The position numbers were made by a program, and so were the translations under genes. Shown one piece after another: positions 1-8,760 of a stretch of DNA of 64,000 bases. Source of the DNA: Defluviitaleaceae bacterium (GTDB taxonomy: Bacteria; Bacillota; Clostridia; Lachnospirales; UBA5962). Under the pieces are notes generated by a model. The model did not search any database. It worked only from the letters and a program-made list of their open reading frames with translations, and was not told the origin of the DNA. The stretch lies in assembly GCA_009779915.1 (NCBI GenBank), contig WRBA01000005.1, positions 1 to 64,000 on the forward strand. Direction: 5' to 3'. Positions within the stretch are counted from its first letter, which is position 1. Every line of letters starts with the position of its first letter.

Positions 1-86
1 ATTCAGTTGGTATGGTTCGATTATTCCTTATTTTCTTACCTTACTTACTCTCTACCTCCGCACCCCTTCCCAGAGGCGCAAATCAT

Positions 87-115
87 AGTCTATCATAGCT
101 ATTATAAACTGTCAA
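87..115 (-). promoter_or_regulatory. sigma-A-type promoter pointing out of the window
   Basis: On the minus strand TTGACA (110-115) is followed after 17 bp by TAGACT (87-92). It reads leftward, away from fprA, so it probably drives a gene beyond the left edge. Positions 1-86 contain no start codon that I can assign to it. The rest of the 178-bp gap holds only AT-rich sequence. Confidence 0.55.
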
Positions 116-178
116 GTCGTTTTTTGAATTATTTTGCAAAATTTTCAAAGCTATAGCCATTCAACTTAAGAAAGCCAT

Positions 179-1390
179 TTAAGGGCGTTCATCAACTTTA
201 AAACTATCTACAATCGCCTTGGCGAGAGTGTTTAATTCATCAAGTTTTTCCTCTTTAACAGAGGATTTAATACTAAGGGTTTCCCCTACAAATCTCATAC
301 CCCTACAAGCGGCAAGTTTATCTTTCATTAGCTTCCCGCTAGTTGCCGCCCATGAGCCGTTTTCAATAACCCCAACAGTACGGTTTTGGATATTATGTGC
401 AGCCAAATCGTATATCAATGCTTCCATAGTAACAAAAACTCCGGCATTATAAGTTGTTGAGGCAAATACCAAATGGCTCCATTTAAAAGCCGCCGATATA
501 ATCTCCGACGCAGGCGTAACGGAAACATCAAACATAACAGTCCTAATCCCCGCTTCCCACAGGCGGCTTGCTAAGATTTCAGCTGCATTTTCAGTATTTC
601 CGTATACGGACGCATAGGCAATCATAACCCCTTGCTCTTCGGGCTCGTACTTGCTCCACAATGTGTAAGGCTTTATGATTTCCCCAAGGTTTTTCCTCCA
701 CACAAAGCCATGTAAAGGGCATATCATCTCAATTGTAAGCCCTTGAGCCTTATTTAAAAGTGCCTGCACCTGTGGTCCGTATTTACCTACAATATTTGTG
801 TAATACCGCCTTGCTTCGTCAAAATAATCCCTTTCAAAATTTATCTCGTCCGCAAATATGGCACCGTTAAGGGCACCAAAGCTGCCAAAAGCATCTGCGG
901 AAAAGAGAGTTTTCGTTTTCTCCTCATAAGTTACCATAACCTCCGGCCAATGTACCATAGGTGCCATAACAAAATGAAGCTTGTAAGTGCCTAAAGAAAG
1001 GTCATCTCCTTCCTTAACAATTATGCGCTTCACATCGCCAAGATTAAAAAATTGGGATACAAAATCCCATGCCTTAGCACTTAAAACCAGTGTAACATCC
1101 GGGTATTTAGCAGCAACCGCCTCTACCGCGTAGCTGTGGTCCGGCTCAATATGCTGCAAAATAAGATAATCCAGTTTCCTGCCTCCAAGCCCCTCTGCTA
1201 AATTTTCCATAAACCGTCCTTGAACCGCTTTATCCACCGTGTCAAATAATGCAGTTTTTTCATCTAACAACAAGTATGCGTTATAAGATACACCCTTCGG
1301 AACAGAATATACCCCTTCAAACATAGCAAGACGCCTGTCATTTGCCCCAACCCATAATAAATTGTCTGAAATTTTTTTTATACAATGCAT
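179..1390 (-). CDS. fprA: flavodiiron protein (class A, FprA type)
   Basis: A cytoplasmic flavodiiron protein of 403 aa, which reduces O2 to water or NO to N2O in anaerobes. The N-terminal metallo-beta-lactamase-like domain has the diiron ligands His80, Glu82, Asp84 and His85 (motif HIEPDH), His147, Asp166 and His227. A flavodoxin domain begins near residue 255, with the FMN phosphate loop at ASVYGNTENA. There is no C-terminal rubredoxin or flavin reductase domain, so this is the simple class A form and needs an external rubredoxin-type donor. The start follows a GGAGG-like site. It is the last gene of the leftward run but may be transcribed separately, since a weak terminator-like hairpin lies just upstream. 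Which substrate, O2 or NO, it prefers cannot be read from the sequence. Confidence 0.93.
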   Translation of the reverse strand: MHCIKKISDNLLWVGANDRRLAMFEGVYSVPKGVSYNAYLLLDEKTALFDTVDKAVQGRFMENLAEGLGGRKLDYLILQHIEPDHSYAVEAVAAKYPDVTLVLSAKAWDFVSQFFNLGDVKRIIVKEGDDLSLGTYKLHFVMAPMVHWPEVMVTYEEKTKTLFSADAFGSFGALNGAIFADEINFERDYFDEARRYYTNIVGKYGPQVQALLNKAQGLTIEMICPLHGFVWRKNLGEIIKPYTLWSKYEPEEQGVMIAYASVYGNTENAAEILASRLWEAGIRTVMFDVSVTPASEIISAAFKWSHLVFASTTYNAGVFVTMEALIYDLAAHNIQNRTVGVIENGSWAATSGKLMKDKLAACRGMRFVGETLSIKSSVKEEKLDELNTLAKAIVDSFKVDERP

Positions 1391-1423
1391 GATTTAACCT
1401 CCGATATAAAATTTGATACAAAG

Positions 1424-1455
1424 AACCTGCCTTGTATATAATTCAAGACAGGCTC
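1424..1455 (-). terminator. weak terminator-like hairpin after ispH-rpsA
   Basis: A 9-bp stem with one mismatch (CCTGxCTTG paired with CAAGxCAGG) lies between ispH-rpsA and fprA. The following tract, TTCTTTGTAT, is only moderately T-rich, so termination is probably partial. Confidence 0.4.
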
Positions 1456-1485
1456 CATTCTATTATAAGTTATTAATAAAAAAAT

Positions 1486-3474
1486 TTAAACTTCCTCCGG
1501 CTCCTCTGCCGCTTTTTCTTCAACTGCTTCCTCTACCTCTTCCTCAGCTTCCACTTCCTGAGGATACAAGATACCATCTGCCTCTTTTTTTGAAAGGCTG
1601 ATTTTCTTATTTTCAAGATCAATATCAACTACTTTAACGCTTACAGGCTGTCCTATTTTAAGCTCATCTTCCGCTTTCGCTACATGTTTTGCGGCTATTT
1701 GGGAAATATGAACAAGTCCGTCAACCCCTGGCTCAAGCTCAACAAAAGCACCAAATGGCACCATACGCACAACAATGCCGTCAACAATCGCCCCTACAGG
1801 GTATTTTTGCTGTACACTATTCCAAGGGTTGCTGCCTATATCTTTAAGAGAGAGAGAAATTTTATCCTTTTCCCGGTCTACTTTAAGGACAGTTACAGTC
1901 ACATTGTCACCGGCTTTTAAAACATCCCCAACCTTTTTAACCCGACCCCAGCTAAGCTCGGAAATATGGATAAGCCCATCAACGCCGCCAATATCAACAA
2001 ATGCGCCAAAATCAGCTATACGGCTAACGACCCCTTCCATCCTTTGACCTTCTTCGATACTTGAAAAGATTTTTTCTTTCTTTTCTGCTTCTTCCTTAAT
2101 AGCTAAATCTTTCCTGCCCCCTACGACTCTTCTCTTGCTTCTGTCGTATTCAAGTATGTTAAAATCAAACTCCTTGCCTTTAAACTGCTGAAGCCCTTCA
2201 ACATATCTTGGAGAAATCTGGGAAGAAGGTACAAACACCCGCACCCCTTTAACCATTACAATAAGCCCGCCCTTTACAAGGTCTGTAACGCGGCCTGATA
2301 CAGTGGTTTTATTATTAAAGGCTTCTTCTATATCAGTATAGCCTTTTTGAATTTCAAGTCTTTTTTTAGACAGAAGAACATTACCTTCTCCATCATTAAC
2401 CCTAACGACAAAAACTTCAATTTCATCGCCAATGCTAACTACTGTTTCGGGTGTCACATTGGGGTCATCAGAAAATTCACTTCTTGGTATAAGCCCATCG
2501 GATTTATACCCTAAGTTGACAGATACCTCTCCATTTATTATTTGGATGACAGTACCTTTAACCACATCTCCTGTATGTAAAGTCACAAAAGATTCATCCA
2601 ACATTTCTTCAAAACTTTGGTCGTTAGCCTTATTGTCATGCTCGCTCATCCTAGTTACAGCCTCCTTTATTATCTCTGGCGGGGTAGATGCTCCGGCCGT
2701 TATTCCAATTTTATCATTTGTTTGAAAATTATTCAACTCTAATTCTTCAATACTTTCAATAAAATAAGTATTTTCGCAATTTTTTTTGCAAATTTCATAA
2801 AGCTTTCTGGTATTTGCGCTTAATTTGTCTCCTAAAACTATCATTTTATCTACTCTGGTTGAAATTTCATATGCCTCTTGCTGCCTTTTTTCTGTCGCAG
2901 GGCAGATAGTATTATAAATTTCTACAATACAAGCTTTTGATTTTATTATATTTGCTATGCTCTCAAATTCCGCAGTTCTAAAAGTGGTTTGGGCTACTAC
3001 TGAGTACTTTTTATCCTTATCAAGCTCTAGGGCGGCAGCTTCCTCATAAGAATTTATAATCACAGGCTCTTTAATATTGCCGCACCATCCGGCACTGCCT
3101 ATAATTTCAGGATGGTTACTGTCACCAACTATTATTATTTCATAACCGGCTTCACTTTGTTTGGCTATTATATTGTGTATTTTTGTTACATCAGGACAGG
3201 TAAAGTCTTTGTAAGCTATACCCTCCTCTTCCATAAATTCGTATACATTGCGGCCGACCCCATGAGCCCTTATTACTACTGTGCGGCCTAAAGCCTCCGA
3301 AGGCTTGTCAATTACCGAAATTCCTTTTTCCGATAAATCTCTGAGTACTATCTTATTATGAGTTACAGGCCCCAAACAAACCAAAGATTTAGAGCAGGGT
3401 TCTTTATATATACCTTTTATCGCTCTTGCTACACCGTAACAAAAACCTGAGGATTTTGCTATAATAATTTCCAT
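1486..3474 (-). CDS. ispH-rpsA: bifunctional IspH / ribosomal protein S1 (IspH-RpsA fusion)
   Basis: A two-part protein of 662 aa. Residues 1 to about 280 are 4-hydroxy-3-methylbut-2-enyl diphosphate reductase, the last step of the MEP isoprenoid pathway. It has the three [4Fe-4S] cysteines in GFCYGV, FTCPDV and ICPATEKRQ. Residues from about 300 hold four S1 RNA-binding domains, beginning near DVVKGTV, KTTVSGRV, GQRMEGVV and GAIVDGIV. These resemble ribosomal protein S1, which helps bring mRNA to the 30S subunit. The tail is glutamate-rich. This fusion is well known in Clostridia, where it follows cmk and plsC as it does here. Both halves look intact. Why the two activities are fused is not known to me. 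Confidence 0.95.
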   Translation of the reverse strand: MEIIIAKSSGFCYGVARAIKGIYKEPCSKSLVCLGPVTHNKIVLRDLSEKGISVIDKPSEALGRTVVIRAHGVGRNVYEFMEEEGIAYKDFTCPDVTKIHNIIAKQSEAGYEIIIVGDSNHPEIIGSAGWCGNIKEPVIINSYEEAAALELDKDKKYSVVAQTTFRTAEFESIANIIKSKACIVEIYNTICPATEKRQQEAYEISTRVDKMIVLGDKLSANTRKLYEICKKNCENTYFIESIEELELNNFQTNDKIGITAGASTPPEIIKEAVTRMSEHDNKANDQSFEEMLDESFVTLHTGDVVKGTVIQIINGEVSVNLGYKSDGLIPRSEFSDDPNVTPETVVSIGDEIEVFVVRVNDGEGNVLLSKKRLEIQKGYTDIEEAFNNKTTVSGRVTDLVKGGLIVMVKGVRVFVPSSQISPRYVEGLQQFKGKEFDFNILEYDRSKRRVVGGRKDLAIKEEAEKKEKIFSSIEEGQRMEGVVSRIADFGAFVDIGGVDGLIHISELSWGRVKKVGDVLKAGDNVTVTVLKVDREKDKISLSLKDIGSNPWNSVQQKYPVGAIVDGIVVRMVPFGAFVELEPGVDGLVHISQIAAKHVAKAEDELKIGQPVSVKVVDIDLENKKISLSKKEADGILYPQEVEAEEEVEEAVEEKAAEEPEEV

Positions 3475-3516
3475 TTAATTGCTCCCCCGGCTAAATCTAA
3501 AGTATCTGTGATTTTT

Positions 3517-4107
3517 TCACAACAATTTCTGCTCCGCTAATTTTTTAACTTCCACCATAATTTCTTTTGTAAGTTTGGAAAGCTCAGGAGTTCTAAGCTT
3601 TTGACCTTCATATTCTTTAAAAGACATGGGCTTGCCTATACTGACTGTGAGCCTGGAAAATGGTTTAAAACTTCCTTTAATCCCAACCGGCACAACGGGA
3701 GCACCGCTTTTTACAGCAAAAAGCGCAACACCCGCCTTGCCTTCATCCTCGTTTACGGTATCCAGCCTTCCTCCTTGGGAAAATATACCCATAACCTGCC
3801 CGCTTTTTAATACTTCTAAAGCCTTTTTTAAAGTGGTTATTTCAACCGCATCCCTATTAACCGGAAAAGCACCCAGCTTAGTAATAATAAATCCAAATAG
3901 TTTTATATCGAAAAGCTCATGTTTAGCCATAAAACATATGGGGCGCCTAAGGAACACACCTAAAAGCACAGGATCCAATGCGCTTATGTGGTTTGCACAC
4001 ACTATCACCGCCCCGGATTTAGGTAAATTCTCATCTCCTATAATTTTTATATCATATATCGTATTAAACAGCAGGCTAAGGATTGATTGTCCGAATCGGT
4101 ATAACAT
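3517..4107 (-). CDS. plsC: 1-acyl-sn-glycerol-3-phosphate acyltransferase
   Basis: A membrane-associated acyltransferase of 196 aa that makes phosphatidic acid from lysophosphatidic acid. It carries the catalytic NHxxxxD motif (NHISALD), the substrate-binding block FSQGGR and a proline-rich block near PVVPVGI. A hydrophobic N-terminus (YRFGQSILSLLF) is probably the membrane contact. Length is normal for the short Gram-positive PlsC. It lies 7 bp after the aroH-cmk gene and just before ispH-rpsA, in the usual clostridial order. Together with plsX in the same run it gives two steps of phospholipid synthesis; the intervening PlsY is not in the window. Confidence 0.92.
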   Translation of the reverse strand: MLYRFGQSILSLLFNTIYDIKIIGDENLPKSGAVIVCANHISALDPVLLGVFLRRPICFMAKHELFDIKLFGFIITKLGAFPVNRDAVEITTLKKALEVLKSGQVMGIFSQGGRLDTVNEDEGKAGVALFAVKSGAPVVPVGIKGSFKPFSRLTVSIGKPMSFKEYEGQKLRTPELSKLTKEIMVEVKKLAEQKLL

Positions 4108-4114
4108 AGGTTAA

Positions 4115-5161
4115 TTAACCTCTTTTCAAAGTCATTCTTTTTCTGGCTATAGCGCATATTGCAGCAGAAACTTCGGATGCGCTCAAATTATCACAGATAA
4201 TAAGTACCGCATCCTCCGCTTTTTTTAATGGGTCAATTTCTCTGTTCATATCCCTGTGATCTCTATCTATAACTTCTTTTAAAATCATTTGATAGTCAGC
4301 CTTTTGCCCCATAGACTCAAGCTCATCACTCCGCCTTTTAGCTCTAATTTTTGCAGAGGCATCCAGATATATTTTTAAAGGAGAATCTTTAAGCACTACC
4401 GTACCTATGTCTCTGCCATCCATTACTACATTTTGACTCTTTGCAAACTCTTGCTGCATGGCTACAAGCCTTTTTCGCACAGAGGCTATGGTGGAAATCT
4501 TAGAGGTATTATCTGCCACCAATTGGCTTCTTATTTTTCCTGTAACATCTATTCCTTTACAGTAAACTATTTGCCGGTCATTTACAAATTTCACTTCAAT
4601 CGAAGCTGTGTCCGCTATTTTATCAACTTGGCTTTGATCTGTTATATCTATGCCGCTTTCCATGCAATAGTAGGCAAAAGTCCTATATATCGCCCCTGTA
4701 TCTATGTATAAAAAGCCAAGTTCTTTAGCGCAATGCTTTGCCACTGTGCTTTTGCCTACGCCGCTTGGTCCGTCAATCGCAACAGAAAAGTCGCTGCCGG
4801 AAGCTCCCGTAATATCCGGTCTTAAGCCTTTTGCCCCACGTAGATAAATATGTTTAACCTCTTCCTGTGATATATCCATCTCAGCACTTATAGTCAGCCT
4901 TATACACATAGCAAGGCTGCCTTCCACATACATTTCCTGAGCACATATAAGCGCAGCGTGTATAATCCCTAGCTTACGGGCTGATACAGCCGGATATGCC
5001 TTATCCAAATCCTTTGTGCAAGTAAATATTATACTCGTTATCTGGCTTATATCCAGGGCGTTTTCCCTTATTATATGATTAATAAGTTCACCGGTGGCTT
5101 CCAATATTTTAGATGCATCATTATTACTAACCGTTGTTGCTCCACGAATGCTTCTTAACAT
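4115..5161 (-). CDS. aroH-cmk: chorismate mutase (AroH type) fused to cytidylate kinase
   Basis: One 348-aa reading frame joins two enzymes. Residues 1-118 match the trimeric AroH chorismate mutase, which converts chorismate to prephenate for Phe and Tyr synthesis. The start MLRSIRGATT, the CAQEM segment near residue 75, Arg88, Tyr106 and Arg114 correspond to the known active-site residues. Residues from about 124 are cytidylate kinase, which phosphorylates CMP and dCMP. It has the P-loop GPSGVGKST (131-139), IDTGAIYR, DGRDIGTVV and the RAKRR lid. The linker is only a few residues (GASGSD). The gene is preceded by a GGGGG ribosome-binding site and followed closely by plsC. Both active sites look complete. 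The cmk-plsC-ispH/rpsA order is standard in Clostridia; the AroH half is the odd part. Confidence 0.92.
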   Translation of the reverse strand: MLRSIRGATTVSNNDASKILEATGELINHIIRENALDISQITSIIFTCTKDLDKAYPAVSARKLGIIHAALICAQEMYVEGSLAMCIRLTISAEMDISQEEVKHIYLRGAKGLRPDITGASGSDFSVAIDGPSGVGKSTVAKHCAKELGFLYIDTGAIYRTFAYYCMESGIDITDQSQVDKIADTASIEVKFVNDRQIVYCKGIDVTGKIRSQLVADNTSKISTIASVRKRLVAMQQEFAKSQNVVMDGRDIGTVVLKDSPLKIYLDASAKIRAKRRSDELESMGQKADYQMILKEVIDRDHRDMNREIDPLKKAEDAVLIICDNLSASEVSAAICAIARKRMTLKRG

Positions 5162-5189
5162 TATGATCCCCCTAAAATTAGCATATCTA

Positions 5190-6404
5190 TTAACAAACTG
5201 ACTCCCCCGCCAAAAAACCCGTAGAAAAAGCTATTTGCAGATTAAATCCTCCTGTCAGTGCATCTACATCTAAAACTTCACCTGCAAAATATAGACCTTT
5301 GCAAAGCTTAGACGCCATAGTTGATGGATTTATCTGGCGGCAATCCACACCGCCTGCTGTTATAACCGCTTGAGAGTATCCTTCTGTTTCGTCTATTTTA
5401 ACACCAAAGTTCTTTATAAGTACAGCAAGCCGCTCACGCTCTGTTTTTGTTATCTCATTAACCCTCTTATCCGGGTCTATATGAGACTTTTTTATTATCA
5501 CAGGTATTAATTTTGATGGCAGCAAACCATCTAATGAGTTTTTAAACTGTTTGTTTTTAGCCTCTTCAAAATCCGTAAGAATCCGCCGGTCAAGCTCTTT
5601 TTGACTAAGTGCCGGCTTTAAGTCTATTATAATCTCTGCCATCCCTGATTTATAATACCTGCTTGCTGATAATATCACAGGACCGCTTAGTCCCGTATGA
5701 GTAAAAAGCATTTCACCAAAGCCGTTAAACACTTTCTTGTCTGCCACTTTAAGCTGGGCAGCCACATTTTTAAGGCTAAGACCCGCCAAATCAGGAATAA
5801 AAGGTTCAGGAGAGCGTAACGGGACAAGTGAGGGGCATGTATCGATAATTTCATGCCCTGTCTTTTTTGCGAAATTATATCCATCCCCATTAGAGCCTGT
5901 TGAGGGATAAGACAGCCCTCCCGTAGCTATAATTACATTCTCTGCTTCTAAAAACCCTTCTTTTGTGTATACTCCTGTGACTTTACCCTCAGTAATTTGT
6001 ATACCTGAAACCTGTGTACCCACCTTTATATTTACACCAAGCCTATTCATCTGCCTTGTAAGAGCTTTGGTAATATCGCTGGCTTTCTCACTTACAGGAA
6101 AAACACGATTACCGCGCTCTACTTTAAGTTTAACTCCCAAATTTTCAAAAAAGTCCATAACATATTTACTATTGTAACCATAGATAGCACTGTAGAGAAA
6201 GTGAGGGTTACCTATAACATTTTTCAAAAACTCTTCTTCATCACAGTCATTTGTGAGATTACAGCGACCTTTACCTGTGATATAGAGTTTTTTGCCAAGT
6301 TTTTCATTTTTTTCAAGGAGGGTAACTAACTTACCGCTGCCGGCTGCCTTAATTGCCGCCGCCATACCCGCAGGTCCGCCCCCTATTATAATTATCTCGC
6401 TCAT
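5190..6404 (-). CDS. FAD-dependent oxidoreductase of the HI0933/YhiN family
   Basis: A flavoprotein of about 404 aa from a family often annotated as aminoacetone oxidase family FAD-binding enzyme. The N-terminal dinucleotide fold is IIIGGGPAGMAAAI, followed by GKGRCNLTN, typical of the family. ATGGLSYPSTGSNGDG lies mid-protein. The C-terminal FAD contact is GLYFAGEVLDVDALTGGFN. An upstream in-frame TTG exists, but ATG at 6404 is more likely because a GAAGA motif lies 6 bp before it. It follows rnc with a near overlap and precedes aroH-cmk. In many Clostridia this gene sits directly before cmk. The physiological substrate is not established. Confidence 0.9.
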   Translation of the reverse strand: MSEIIIIGGGPAGMAAAIKAAGSGKLVTLLEKNEKLGKKLYITGKGRCNLTNDCDEEEFLKNVIGNPHFLYSAIYGYNSKYVMDFFENLGVKLKVERGNRVFPVSEKASDITKALTRQMNRLGVNIKVGTQVSGIQITEGKVTGVYTKEGFLEAENVIIATGGLSYPSTGSNGDGYNFAKKTGHEIIDTCPSLVPLRSPEPFIPDLAGLSLKNVAAQLKVADKKVFNGFGEMLFTHTGLSGPVILSASRYYKSGMAEIIIDLKPALSQKELDRRILTDFEEAKNKQFKNSLDGLLPSKLIPVIIKKSHIDPDKRVNEITKTERERLAVLIKNFGVKIDETEGYSQAVITAGGVDCRQINPSTMASKLCKGLYFAGEVLDVDALTGGFNLQIAFSTGFLAGESVC

Positions 6405-6412
6405 ATTAGTCT

Positions 6413-7108
6413 TCAATCTTCCAAATCAAACCCCATACTTTTTAGGGCTTTAAACGCCGCGTCCTGTTCCGCTTCTTTCTTGCTCTTGCCGCTGCCTCTG
6501 CCTATTTCATTAGCAGAGGCGATGGCAATAGCAACAAAGGTTTTATCATGTGCCGGACCACTTTCAGAAACAATATCGTATGAAACTCCATCTTTATCAG
6601 TCTTTTGTACTTCCTCCTGCAGGGCGGTTTTATAATCCCCGCCGGTAAAATTTTTGGGACCTCTTACTATATCATCATCAAAAAGCTCAAGCACCATTTT
6701 TTGGGCAGCTTCAATGCCTTGATCCAAAAAAACAGCCCCAAGTACCGCCTCAAAAGTATCCGCAAGGGTAGATTCCCGTCCGCGCCCCCCTGACATTTCC
6801 TCGCCTTTGCCTATGTAGAGGCATTTGCCAAGGTCCATCTCCAATGCTTTTCTGGCAAGAGAGCCTTCGCATACCAGAGTGGCACGAAATTTGGTAAGCT
6901 CCCCCTCAGGCAGGTTGGGATAATATAAATAAAGCTTCTCACTTATTATAAGCTCCAATACAGCATCCCCCAAAAATTCCAGCCGCTCATTGCATTTAAG
7001 AGGATCCATTTTCTTTTCATGGGCGTATGAACTGTGTGTAAATGCCTGCTCTGCAAGGTCTGTGTTCTTAAATTTAAAACCTAATTTTTTCTCAAATTCT
7101 TTAAACAT
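6413..7108 (-). CDS. rnc: ribonuclease III
   Basis: The double-strand-specific endoribonuclease (231 aa) that processes rRNA precursors and structured mRNAs. It has the signature NERLEFLGDAVLEL near residues 40-53, the second acidic site DTFEAVLGAVFLD, and a C-terminal double-stranded RNA-binding domain from about residue 157. A strong AAGGAG site precedes the ATG. Its stop overlaps the start region of the downstream FAD oxidoreductase, suggesting coupling. Bacterial rnc is usually preceded by acpP and followed by smc and ftsY. Here none of these is adjacent, and a MITE-like repeat lies directly upstream. Confidence 0.96.
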   Translation of the reverse strand: MFKEFEKKLGFKFKNTDLAEQAFTHSSYAHEKKMDPLKCNERLEFLGDAVLELIISEKLYLYYPNLPEGELTKFRATLVCEGSLARKALEMDLGKCLYIGKGEEMSGGRGRESTLADTFEAVLGAVFLDQGIEAAQKMVLELFDDDIVRGPKNFTGGDYKTALQEEVQKTDKDGVSYDIVSESGPAHDKTFVAIAIASANEIGRGSGKSKKEAEQDAAFKALKSMGFDLED

Positions 7109-7126
7109 GGATACTCCTTTTTATGC

Positions 7127-7291
7127 TATAGTGAAATGATGCCGAAACAACAACACAAAAACACAGTGATTTTTTGGTAGGATAAAAAGACAGGTTCCAG
7201 GAATACCCATAGGTATTCCCGTGGTTCTGGCGATGCAGTAATACTAAAAAATAACAAGTTTTTGTTGTTGTTTTGGATTCATTTTGCTATA
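7127..7291. repeat. MITE-like element, copy 1 (165 bp)
   Basis: A non-coding element between rnc and plsX. Its left end is TATAGTGAAATGATGCCGAA; the reverse complement of its right end begins TATAGCAAAATGAATCCAAA. Both run on into AACAACAAC, so the inverted ends are about 28 bp with few differences. The centre has a second small palindrome, GGAATACCcatAGGTATTCC. It contains no usable reading frame. Similar ends occur at 22696, 37011 and 62410. Confidence 0.75.
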
Positions 7292-7334
7292 ATGTTTGAC
7301 TCACAGAAACAGTATAAGTATACTAAATAAACCA

Positions 7335-8354
7335 TCACCTATCAAGGCTTTTATTCATCAGACAATATTTTTCTATCTCTTCACAAAGCCTTAACGAAGA
7401 AAATACATAGGCTTGGTGTATTGCACTTCTTATAGCCCTGTGATCCGACGAGCCATGAGCTTTTATAACTACTCTTTTAAGCCCAAGAAATGGCGCGCCG
7501 CCAATTTCCGCATAGTCAAAGCGTTTTTTAATCTTTACAAAAGAGCCTCTGGCCATCATAGCACCGATTTTAGAAAGCGTGGTTGCCATCAACTCCTCCT
7601 TTATCATGCCCATAAGTGAGCCAGCCATTCCTTCAGTGTATTTAAGTATTACATTGCCTACAAAAGCATCGCATACAGCCACATCACATTCACCTTTTGG
7701 AATACTTCTAGCTTCAATATTGCCTATGAAATTAATAGTTTTTTCGTTTTCTAAAAGGGTATAAACCTCTTTTGTAAGCGCGTTGCCTTTCTCTCTTTCC
7801 ATACCTACATTTATAAGGGCAACTCTCGGATTTGGCTTTTTATGGACAAATTCCATATAAATAGAGCCCATTTTGGCAAATTGGACAAGATAGCTTGGCT
7901 TACAATCCATATTTGCGCCTGAATCCAAAAGAAATGTTATATCCTTCGCATTTGGAAGAGGGGTGCCTAAAACCGGCCGCTCTATCCCTTTAATCCTGCC
8001 TATTATAGATGTGGAACCTGCAAGGAGGGCACCTGAGTTGCCTGCAGAAACAAGAGCGTCGCAAAAACCCTCTTTGACTGAATTCACAGCCATTATCATA
8101 GAAGAATTTTGCTTTGTTCTAACTGCTTTTGTAGGAGATTCATCCATTTTCACAATTTCAGGTGCGTGGATAATTTCTATCCGGCTCTCATCATAATCAT
8201 GATTAGCAAGCTCGCTGCGAATAATATCTTCCGGTCCAAATAATTTTATATGGAGGTTCTTATTGGCAAGGGCTCTGACGCTGCCTTTTATTACCTCATT
8301 AGGGGCATTGTCACCACCCATGGCATCTACTGCAACTATGACTTTTGCTCGCAT
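7335..8354 (-). CDS. plsX: phosphate acyltransferase PlsX
   Basis: Makes acyl-phosphate from acyl-ACP, the first step of phospholipid synthesis in the PlsX/PlsY route; peripheral membrane protein. It opens with the family start VIVAVDAMGGDN and contains LLDSGANMDCKP and the C-terminal GAPFLGLKRVVIKAHGSS. With the start at ATG 8354 it is 339 aa. An upstream in-frame ATG overlaps the GAGG ribosome-binding site and is less likely. PlsX usually stands in a fapR-plsX-fabD-fabG-acpP group, but no fatty-acid synthesis gene follows here. The rpmF-plsX neighbourhood is conserved. Confidence 0.95.
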   Translation of the reverse strand: MRAKVIVAVDAMGGDNAPNEVIKGSVRALANKNLHIKLFGPEDIIRSELANHDYDESRIEIIHAPEIVKMDESPTKAVRTKQNSSMIMAVNSVKEGFCDALVSAGNSGALLAGSTSIIGRIKGIERPVLGTPLPNAKDITFLLDSGANMDCKPSYLVQFAKMGSIYMEFVHKKPNPRVALINVGMEREKGNALTKEVYTLLENEKTINFIGNIEARSIPKGECDVAVCDAFVGNVILKYTEGMAGSLMGMIKEELMATTLSKIGAMMARGSFVKIKKRFDYAEIGGAPFLGLKRVVIKAHGSSDHRAIRSAIHQAYVFSSLRLCEEIEKYCLMNKSLDR

Positions 8355-8388
8355 AAATAATTTCCTCATCTCTATACAACGTCAAACG

Positions 8389-8571
8389 CCCCCGCTAATT
8401 AACGGGGGTTAACTATAAATAACGTAAGTACGCTTTTAAGCGTTGCAAACTCTAAATCAAAAAACGGGCTTTGCCGGATTTTCCGAAATCGGCTGACCGC
8501 AGACAAAGTCTGCAAGCCGATTCATCCCAACAGCAAACCTCGAAAAAGTGGCATAGCCACTTTTTTGACGT
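8389..8571. repeat. family A palindromic repeat, copy 1, between rpmF and plsX
   Basis: Read on the minus strand it starts with a terminator-like hairpin (8543-8565, AAAAAGTGGC paired with GCCACTTTTT). It goes on with GGGATGAATCGGCTTGCAGA, the partner CAGCCGATTTC, and ends near GAGTTTGCAACGCT. A separate hairpin, CCCCCG/CGGGGG (8389-8409), lies next to plsX. The shared modules link it to the copies near 11.2, 14.4, 25.6, 33.3, 40.3, 44.1 and 57.9 kb. Transcripts from the yceD promoter must cross these hairpins to reach plsX. Confidence 0.7.
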
Positions 8572-8573
8572 TT

Positions 8574-8756
8574 TTAGTCCATATTAATAACAGTTTGCTT
8601 TTTGTACGCGCCACAAGCTCTGCAAGCCCTATGTGGAACCATAAGTTCCTGGCATTTGGAGCATTTAACTAAAGTAGGCGTAGAGATTTGCCATGAATGG
8701 GCTCTTCTCATTCTGCCTCTGGATTTTGAAACCTTACCCTTTGGTCCTATAGACAT
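8574..8756 (-). CDS. rpmF: 50S ribosomal protein L32
   Basis: The 60-aa L32 protein of the large ribosomal subunit. It has the basic N-terminus PKGKVSKSRGRMRRAHSW and a four-cysteine zinc ribbon (CSKC and CRACG), so it is the zinc-binding form. An AGGAGG site precedes the ATG. It follows yceD by 4 bp, the conserved yceD-rpmF pair. Confidence 0.96.
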   Translation of the reverse strand: MSIGPKGKVSKSRGRMRRAHSWQISTPTLVKCSKCQELMVPHRACRACGAYKKQTVINMD

Positions 8757-8760
8757 TTTG

